Part shown: piece after piece, positions 7,035-11,826 of the stretch
Numbering within the stretch: position 1 is the first letter of the stretch
Layout of the letters: each line of letters opens with the position of its first letter
From: CAYYWV01 sp964475385
GTDB lineage: Bacteria; Pseudomonadota; Alphaproteobacteria; JAAXGF01
Length of the DNA stretch: 11,826 bases
Direction of reading: 5' to 3'
NCBI GenBank assembly: GCA_964475385.1
Contig: CAYYWV010000079.1
Coordinates: 1 to 11,826 of the forward strand
Notes under the pieces: generated by a model
What the model was told of the DNA's origin: nothing
Database searches by the model: none
Seen by the model: only the letters and a program-made list of their open reading frames with translations
Made by a program: the position numbers and the translations under genes

Positions 7035-8237
7035 ATGCACGACGCCTATATCTACGACGGGCTGCGCACCCCGTTCGGGCGGTACGGGGGCGCGCTCGCG
7101 CGCATCCGCCCCGACGATCTGCTCGCCGAAGCGATCCATGCGCTTGTCGCGCGCAACCCGTTCGCGCCCGCGGATATCGAAGACGTCGTTATCGGCTGCG
7201 CGGGCCAGGCGGGCGAGGATTCGCGCAACGTCGCCCGCAACGCCGGGCTTCTCGCCGGCCTTCCGGTCGAGACCGGCGGAGTCACGGTCAACCGGCTCTG
7301 CGGCAGCGGGCTCGCCGCGGTTCTCGATGCGGCGCGGGCGGTCGCTTGCGACGAAGGCGCTTTGTTCGTCGCCGGCGGGGTCGAAAGCATGTCGCGCGCG
7401 CCCTTCGTCCTCGGCAAGGCGGAGCGGTCTTTCGATCGCAAGGCCGAGATCTATGATTCGACGCTGGGCTGGCGGTTTCCCAACCCGCGCCTTTTGGAAA
7501 GAGTAGGCGGCGACACGCTGGTCGAGACGGCCGAGAACGTCGGCCGCGACCTCGAGATCGGACGCGCGGCGAGCGACCGTTTTGCGGCCGCGTCTCAGGC
7601 CAAGTACGAGGCGGCGCGCGCCTCCGGCTTCTTCGCGGGCGAGATCGTCGCGGTCGAGGCCCCGGGCCAGGGCAAGGCCCCGCCCGTAGAGGTCGCCGCC
7701 GACGAGCACCCGCGTCCCGCGACGACCTTCGAGGGGCTATCGGCGCTTACGCCTCTCTGCCAGGGCGGCATCGTCACCGCGGGCAACGCCTCGGGCGTCA
7801 ACGACGGCGCTGCGGCGCTTCTGATCGGCAACCGCGCCGTCGGCGAGGCGGCGGGCGCGCGCCCGCGGGCGCGCATTCTTTCCGGCGCGGTCGCGGGCGT
7901 GCCTCCGCGCAGCATGGGGCTCGGGCCGGTCCCGGCCGCGCGCAAGGCGCTCAACCGCGCGGGGCTCGCGCTCGCCGACATGGACGTGATCGAGATCAAC
8001 GAGGCCTTCGCCACCCAGGTGCTCGGCTGTCTGAAGATGATGGGGCTTTCCGCCGACGACAGCCGCCTCAACCCCAATGGCGGCGCGATCGCCGTCGGCC
8101 ATCCGCTCGGCGCCTCGGGCGCGCGGCTTGCGCTCACCGCGCTCAGGCAGCTCGAGCGGTGCGGAGGGCGCTATGCGTTGATCGCGCTCTGCATCGGGAT
8201 TGGGCAGGGGATCGCCGCTGTGATCGAGCGGGTTTGA
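7035..8237 (+). CDS. pcaF: Acetyl-CoA acyltransferase (thiolase), PcaF/PaaJ 3-oxoadipyl-CoA thiolase type
   Basis: This 400-residue thiolase would split a 3-oxoacyl-CoA with free CoA into acetyl-CoA and a shortened acyl-CoA. The nucleophile is C89 in NRLCGSG, with H356 in GGAIAVGHPLGASG and C386 in CIGIGQG completing the active site. Several stretches are typical of the 3-oxoadipyl-CoA thiolase branch rather than of biosynthetic acetoacetyl-CoA thiolases: RTPFGRYGGALA near the start, GCAGQAGEDSRNVARNAG (55-72), VESMSRAPFVLGKAE and TLGWRFPNP. In that branch the products are succinyl-CoA and acetyl-CoA. A strong GGAGGA (7024-7029) lies five bases before the ATG. It follows the dehydrogenase by 13 bases; PaaH with PaaJ catalyse consecutive steps in known pathways, which supports the assignment. 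Other thiolases of the same branch act on different 3-oxo acids, so substrate certainty is moderate. Confidence 0.92.
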   Translation: MHDAYIYDGLRTPFGRYGGALARIRPDDLLAEAIHALVARNPFAPADIEDVVIGCAGQAGEDSRNVARNAGLLAGLPVETGGVTVNRLCGSGLAAVLDAARAVACDEGALFVAGGVESMSRAPFVLGKAERSFDRKAEIYDSTLGWRFPNPRLLERVGGDTLVETAENVGRDLEIGRAASDRFAAASQAKYEAARASGFFAGEIVAVEAPGQGKAPPVEVAADEHPRPATTFEGLSALTPLCQGGIVTAGNASGVNDGAAALLIGNRAVGEAAGARPRARILSGAVAGVPPRSMGLGPVPAARKALNRAGLALADMDVIEINEAFATQVLGCLKMMGLSADDSRLNPNGGAIAVGHPLGASGARLALTALRQLERCGGRYALIALCIGIGQGIAAVIERV

Positions 8238-8261
8238 CGGCGCCTCCTTCCTATCTTCTTC

Positions 8262-8352
8262 CAGCAGATCGATATAGGTTAACAAAAGTTATAGTAAATT
8301 TTATTAAAATATGATCAGAAAGAAAGATCAGTTAATTTATAAAACTCTCAAA
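8262..8352. promoter_or_regulatory. AT-rich intergenic island, probable promoter/regulator-binding region of the PAS-GGDEF-EAL gene
   Basis: Direct counting gives 19 G or C in the 90 bases 8271-8360, while both flanks are strongly GC-rich. TTAA occurs at 8279, 8304 and 8332. The first stands in TTAA-N7-TATA (8279-8293), one or two bases away from the TTAA-N7-TTAA site of the alphaproteobacterial cell-cycle regulator CtrA. TATAGT (8290-8295) and TATAAA (8338-8343) resemble -10 boxes, but neither has a good -35 at the right distance. There is also an interrupted palindrome ATTTTA-T-TAAAAT (8298-8310) and a direct repeat of GATCAG (8313-8318 and 8326-8331). No intrinsic terminator for the thiolase transcript is visible here. 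A promoter role is inferred from position and composition. Confidence 0.5.
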
Positions 8353-8371
8353 CTGTGATTCGAATCACTGT
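8352..8371. promoter_or_regulatory. Palindrome built of two abutting GANTC sites
   Basis: Bases 8355-8368 (GTGATTCGAATCAC) form a perfect 14-base palindrome. The flanks AC (8352-8353) and GT (8370-8371) extend it to 20 bases around one T-T mismatch pair. The centre contains GATTC (8357-8361) directly followed by GAATC (8362-8366), two recognition sites of the CcrM-type adenine methylase common in Alphaproteobacteria. It lies about 80 bases before the start of the cyclic-di-GMP gene and could be a dimeric repressor operator, a methylation-sensitive promoter element, or both. The symmetry is certain; function is inference. Confidence 0.5.
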
Positions 8372-8449
8372 CGTTGCGATCCTGTCGGCGTAGTCTCAAG
8401 CGGTCGTCAAAAGGGCCGGGGGCTCTCTCCACCAAAGACGAGCGCGACT

Positions 8450-10519
8450 ATGGGGCAGCCATACGTTTTCCATAACATGGCCTCGGGCGGCGGCCCGATG
8501 GGATCGTCCTTTACGGCGGGGGGCGCGTTGGCGCAACCGCCGGTTGCTGTTGGCTCTGCGCCGGGCGCGGGCTGGCGGCCCGTCGAGCCGGTCGACAAGG
8601 CGCTCACGGCTGAGGCCGAGACGCTGGATCTGGTCCGACGTTGGGTCGGCCGGATCATCGTTGTCACCGCGATCCTGATCGGAAGCTTCACCCTTGGGTT
8701 TCGCCCCAACGCCGAGCAGCTTCTCGAGATCTTCGGGATGCTCGTCGTCGGGGCGGGGCTTATGGGGCGAATCGACCAGCAATCCTTGCGTCTGATCATT
8801 CAGGACATAACCCTGCGGCGCACCGACGCCTTGATGCGCAACGTAGTGGCCAGCAGCTTCGACGCCGTGCTCATCCTGAGCGAAGAAGGCGTTATCGAGA
8901 CGGCCAATCCGGCGGCCACGCGCATCTTCGGCTACAGCGAGGACGAGCTCGTCTCGCGCCCGATCGAGACCTTGATTCCCGAGCTTGCCGAACCGCTGCC
9001 CGACGGAACGGCCGGCATGCAGCCCTGGGGGCCCGGCGAGGCCACCGGCCGGCGTAAGGACGGCGCGACCTTCCCGGTCGATCTCGTCGTCAACGGGATG
9101 ACCGTCGATGGGCGGCCGCTGTTCGTCGCGATTCTGCGCGACATCACCCGACGCAAGGCTCAGCGTGAACAGCTCGAATACCTCGCGCTCCACGACGGTC
9201 TGACGGGGCTGTTCAACCGCTCGCGTCTGTGCGCCGAGATCGAGCGCGCGATCGCCGCCGCCGCCTCCGCGGGCGCCCGCGTCACCCTTATGCTCCTCGA
9301 TCTCGATCGTTTCAAAGAGATCAACGACACCCTCGGCCATCCGGTCGGCGACAAGCTTCTGATCGAGGTCGCCCGCCGGATTCGTGAAACGGTGAGTGAA
9401 GACGCCGTGGTCGCGCGCCTTGGCGGCGACGAGTTCGCGGTTCTGCTTCCCGTCGGGACGACCGAGGACGAGGCGGCTAAGATTGCGCGTCGAATCGCGA
9501 GCGCGCTCCAGGAACCTTACAGCGTCGACCGCTTGTCGCTCGAACTCGGGGTCAGCATCGGGCTAGCGGTTTTCCCCGATCACGGCGGCGACGCCAACCG
9601 ACTTCTGCGTTGCGCCGACGTCGCCATGTACCTCGCCAAGCGCGAGCAGACGACCTATGCGGTCTACGATCCCGAGCGCGACCATCACAGCCTGCGCAAC
9701 CTCGCGCTTTCGGGCGCGCTTCGCCACGCCATCGAGAACGACGAGCTTGCGCTCTACTATCAGCCCCAGATCGACCTTGCGACCAAGCGGGTGATCGGCG
9801 CCGAGGCCCTGGTGCGCTGGCATCACCCAGAGCACGGCGCGATCATGCCCGACGAGTTCATCGTCGTCGCCGAACAGATGGGGCTCATTCGCCCGCTGAC
9901 ACTGTGGATCTTGAACGCCGCGCTGCGCCAGCTCGCCATGTGGCAGCGCGAAGGGCGGCGGCTCTCGCTTTCGGTCAACCTGTCGTCGCGGAATCTTCAT
10001 CAGGAGGATCTGCCCCAGATGGTGGCGAGTCTGCTCGCGACCCACGGGGTCGATCCCAAGCGCCTTACCCTTGAAATTACGGAAAGCGCGATCATGATCG
10101 ACCCGGCGCGCGCCCGTGACGTGGTCGAGCGCCTAAGCGGACTCGGCGTGCGGATCGCTATCGACGACTTCGGCACCGGCTACTCTTCGCTCGCCTATCT
10201 CAAGCGCCTGCGCGTCGACGAGCTCAAGATCGACAAGTCCTTCGTGAGCCATATGCACGAAGATCACAACGATTCGGTGATCGTGCGCTCGACCGTCGAG
10301 CTCGCCCATAACCTGGGTCTCGAGGTGGTCGCCGAAGGAATCGAAAGCGAGACCCACCTCAGGATGCTTCGCGTCCTCGGCTGCGACGTGGGCCAGGGGC
10401 ACTATCTCGGCGAGCCGGCGTCGATTGGAGAGTTCACCGAGTGGCTTGGGGCTCCCGATGCGCCGACGGTCCGTTCGCCTGTGGTCCGGGTGCTCTCACT
10501 GGCGCCGTCGGTCGCCTGA
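8450..10519 (+). CDS. Membrane-anchored PAS-GGDEF-EAL protein (diguanylate cyclase / c-di-GMP phosphodiesterase)
   Basis: This 689-residue protein would make and/or degrade cyclic di-GMP at the inner membrane. After a glycine- and proline-rich N-terminus, two hydrophobic segments at about 69-84 and 91-105 form a hairpin anchor. A PAS sensor domain follows at about 124-232 (SFDAVLILSEEGVIETANPAA, later FPVDLVVNGM and ILRDITRRKAQ). The GGDEF domain begins with DGLTGLFNR (249-257) and has an intact GGDEF at 325-329. The position of the product-inhibition I-site (316-319) reads SEDA instead of RxxD, so that feedback is probably absent. The EAL domain has E452-A453-L454, NLSSRNL, EITES (542-546), D572-D573, K593, E629 and Q649, the residues expected for an active phosphodiesterase. 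The start at 8450 lacks a strong ribosome binding site; ATGs at 8477 and 8498 are alternatives. Which activity dominates cannot be told from sequence. Confidence 0.93.
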   Translation: MGQPYVFHNMASGGGPMGSSFTAGGALAQPPVAVGSAPGAGWRPVEPVDKALTAEAETLDLVRRWVGRIIVVTAILIGSFTLGFRPNAEQLLEIFGMLVVGAGLMGRIDQQSLRLIIQDITLRRTDALMRNVVASSFDAVLILSEEGVIETANPAATRIFGYSEDELVSRPIETLIPELAEPLPDGTAGMQPWGPGEATGRRKDGATFPVDLVVNGMTVDGRPLFVAILRDITRRKAQREQLEYLALHDGLTGLFNRSRLCAEIERAIAAAASAGARVTLMLLDLDRFKEINDTLGHPVGDKLLIEVARRIRETVSEDAVVARLGGDEFAVLLPVGTTEDEAAKIARRIASALQEPYSVDRLSLELGVSIGLAVFPDHGGDANRLLRCADVAMYLAKREQTTYAVYDPERDHHSLRNLALSGALRHAIENDELALYYQPQIDLATKRVIGAEALVRWHHPEHGAIMPDEFIVVAEQMGLIRPLTLWILNAALRQLAMWQREGRRLSLSVNLSSRNLHQEDLPQMVASLLATHGVDPKRLTLEITESAIMIDPARARDVVERLSGLGVRIAIDDFGTGYSSLAYLKRLRVDELKIDKSFVSHMHEDHNDSVIVRSTVELAHNLGLEVVAEGIESETHLRMLRVLGCDVGQGHYLGEPASIGEFTEWLGAPDAPTVRSPVVRVLSLAPSVA

Positions 10520-10524
10520 CCGGC
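10507..10524. terminator. Small hairpin in the convergent junction
   Basis: Bases 10507-10513 pair with 10518-10524 in a seven-pair stem with one G-U wobble and a four-base loop. The stem covers the stop codon of the GGDEF-EAL gene and lies ten bases beyond the stop of the convergent ATP-grasp gene, so it could help end transcripts from both sides. Neither strand has a following T-run, so a role in termination is weakly supported. Confidence 0.25.
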
Positions 10525-10533
10525 AGCGACCTT

Positions 10534-11820
10534 CTATCCGCCCGTTCCTTCGCCGGAAGTCTTGGCGTCGCCGAATTCGACCGCGCCCTCTTCCTCGATC
10601 GTGAAGCGAAGCCGAGCATGCGCGGCGCGCAACGCGGCCTCGACCTCGGCCGGGTCGGACCCGCGCGCGAACAAGAAGCCAAGGTAACGGTTGCCCTCGG
10701 GCAGGGGAACGAGCGGCTGCCCGCAGGGAATGGTGATGCGCACATCGCCGATGCCGGGCACCGCGCGCGCCGCTTTTATGCCGTCAACGCGGCGTAAGGT
10801 TCCCGCCGCCGGGATCGGGATCATCATCACGCCAGCGGCCCCGCCTGCGCGCTCGGTGACGACGTCGTTTCGTCTGAGCGCGTGGCGCAGGATTACGTCT
10901 TCGAGGCTAAGGCCGGCGCCGAACTCGAGCGTTCGCGAGCACAGCCCGCCGATAGAGCGCGCGGCGACCTCGATTACGCGCGGGCCGTCGTCGCAAAGGC
11001 GCAGCTCGGCGTGAACCGGCCCTTCGCGAAGGCCGAGCGCAGCGGCCGCGCGCGCCGTGGCGGCGATGATCGCGCCCTGCTCCGTGCGGGCATGCCGCGA
11101 AGGGGTGACGTAGATCGTTTCCTCGAAGTACGGCCCTTCGAGCGGGTCGGGCTTGTCGAACAGCGCAAGCACCGCGAGCTCGCCGCCCATCAACAGGCCC
11201 TCGACCGCGACCTCGGGACCGGACATATAGCCTTCGACGAGGATATGGCGCGCCGCTTCGCCGAGAGGGGCGACATCGGGGGCATCCAGGATCGCGCAAA
11301 TGCGGCGGAAGGCGGCGGCGAAGGCGGACTCGTCGTCGGCCCGGATCACGCCGCGGCTCGCAGCCAGCGCGAGCGGCTTGAGCACGCAAGGATAAGGAAC
11401 GGCGGCGGCGGCCTTCGCCGGGTCGTCATCGCGGGCGAACAAGCGGAAAAAGGGCGACGGCAGGCCCGCGGCGGCGAGGCGGCGGCGCATCGCGTATTTG
11501 TTGGCGCAAGCGGCGACCGCTTCGGGCGGGTTGTGGGGAAGGCCGAGGGCCTGGGATGCGCGCGCCGCAAGGAGTTGGGTTTCGTCGTCGGTCCCGACGA
11601 TTGCGACGAGCGGACGTTTTTCGGCGAAAGCCCGGATCTGGGCCGCGCCCCGCTCGGGATCGCGGAAGTCGACGGCGAGCGTCGCGGCGGGCGCAAAGGC
11701 CGCGATGGCCTGGCGCTGGTTCGAGCCGACGACGACCTCGACGCCGAGCCGCGCCGCCGCGGCCATGAAGTCGGCGACCCGATAGGATGTGGTCGGAACG
11801 AGGAGAAGGAGCCGGGCCAC
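10534..11820 (-). CDS. ATP-grasp ligase of unknown substrate (L-amino-acid ligase / carbamoyl-phosphate-synthase-like)
   Basis: The 428-residue product has the three-part layout of stand-alone ATP-grasp ligases, which join a carboxylate to an amine through an acyl phosphate. The N-terminal Rossmann-like part (about 1-105) has LLLLVPTTSYR and AIVGTDDETQLLAARASQALGLP. NKYAMRRRLAAAGLPSP (107-123) opens the ATP-grasp fold. CVLKPLALAASRGV (145-158) with K148 is the nucleotide-binding loop, LVEGYMSGPEVAVEG (194-208) the hinge region, and HAELRL with E272 plus VIEVAARSIGG with E284 and R288 supply the metal and phosphate ligands. A C-terminal domain (330-406) with GNRYLGFLFARG resembles that of BacD-like dipeptide ligases. 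The start is GTG at 11820, six bases from the window edge, and the frame stays open to that edge, so a longer N-terminus cannot be excluded. It converges on the cyclic-di-GMP gene with 14 bases between stops. The fold is firm; substrate is not identifiable. Confidence 0.87.
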   Translation of the reverse strand: MARLLLLVPTTSYRVADFMAAAARLGVEVVVGSNQRQAIAAFAPAATLAVDFRDPERGAAQIRAFAEKRPLVAIVGTDDETQLLAARASQALGLPHNPPEAVAACANKYAMRRRLAAAGLPSPFFRLFARDDDPAKAAAAVPYPCVLKPLALAASRGVIRADDESAFAAAFRRICAILDAPDVAPLGEAARHILVEGYMSGPEVAVEGLLMGGELAVLALFDKPDPLEGPYFEETIYVTPSRHARTEQGAIIAATARAAAALGLREGPVHAELRLCDDGPRVIEVAARSIGGLCSRTLEFGAGLSLEDVILRHALRRNDVVTERAGGAAGVMMIPIPAAGTLRRVDGIKAARAVPGIGDVRITIPCGQPLVPLPEGNRYLGFLFARGSDPAEVEAALRAAHARLRFTIEEEGAVEFGDAKTSGEGTGG

Positions 11821-11826
11821 CGGCGA

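Noticed and set aside
8234..8239. TTGACG overlapping the thiolase stop as a -35 box
   Set aside because: No acceptable -10 occurs 16-18 bases downstream; the nearest TATA-like sequences are over 30 bases away.
8311..8358. 15-codon reading frame inside the AT-rich island
   Set aside because: It has no ribosome binding site, consists of residues expected from AT-rich DNA, and its stop overlaps the GANTC palindrome. It could be a leader peptide, but nothing supports that.

Overview
The window looks like the chromosome of a GC-rich Proteobacterium, most likely an alphaproteobacterium. The hints are the high G+C third positions, the arrangement of a PepT/Dpp-type ABC importer with a Tat-exported binding protein and a single fused double ATPase, and GANTC sites inside a promoter-like island. 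The species cannot be told from the sequence. There is no tRNA, rRNA, CRISPR array, insertion sequence or integrase. No gap between genes exceeds 300 bases.

Layout. Bases 1-162 hold no gene and serve as the leader of the first one. Five genes on the + strand form an importer block and a catabolic block: binding protein (163-1752), a 285-base gap with two or three strong RNA hairpins, permease 1 (2038-2994), permease 2 (2991-3839), fused double ATPase (3829-5469). After a 16-base gap come a PaaH-type 3-hydroxyacyl-CoA dehydrogenase (5486-7021) and, 13 bases further on, a PcaF/PaaJ-type thiolase (7035-8237). The permease and ATPase genes overlap by a few bases, and no terminator separates the ATPase from the two enzymes, so the block from 2038 to 8237 reads as one transcription unit.

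Bases 8238-8449 are a very AT-rich island (about 21% G+C over 8271-8360 by direct count). It carries TTAA motifs and a 14-base palindrome made of two abutting GANTC sites. It precedes a large membrane-anchored PAS-GGDEF-EAL cyclic-di-GMP protein (8450-10519). An ATP-grasp ligase of unknown substrate (10534-11820, - strand) converges on it with a 14-base gap.

How it may work together. The importer would bring an organic acid, peptide-like or conjugated compound into the cytoplasm. The dehydrogenase and thiolase would carry out the last two steps of a beta-oxidation-like route; in the best known members these convert 3-hydroxyadipyl-CoA to 3-oxoadipyl-CoA and then to succinyl-CoA plus acetyl-CoA. 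The CoA-activating enzyme and the enoyl-CoA hydratase are not in the window, so the substrate is open. The cyclic-di-GMP gene and the ATP-grasp gene appear to be separate units. I found no clearly new defence or mobile system. The most distinctive features are the importer-to-beta-oxidation coupling, the structured gap after the binding-protein gene, and the GANTC palindrome in the AT island.
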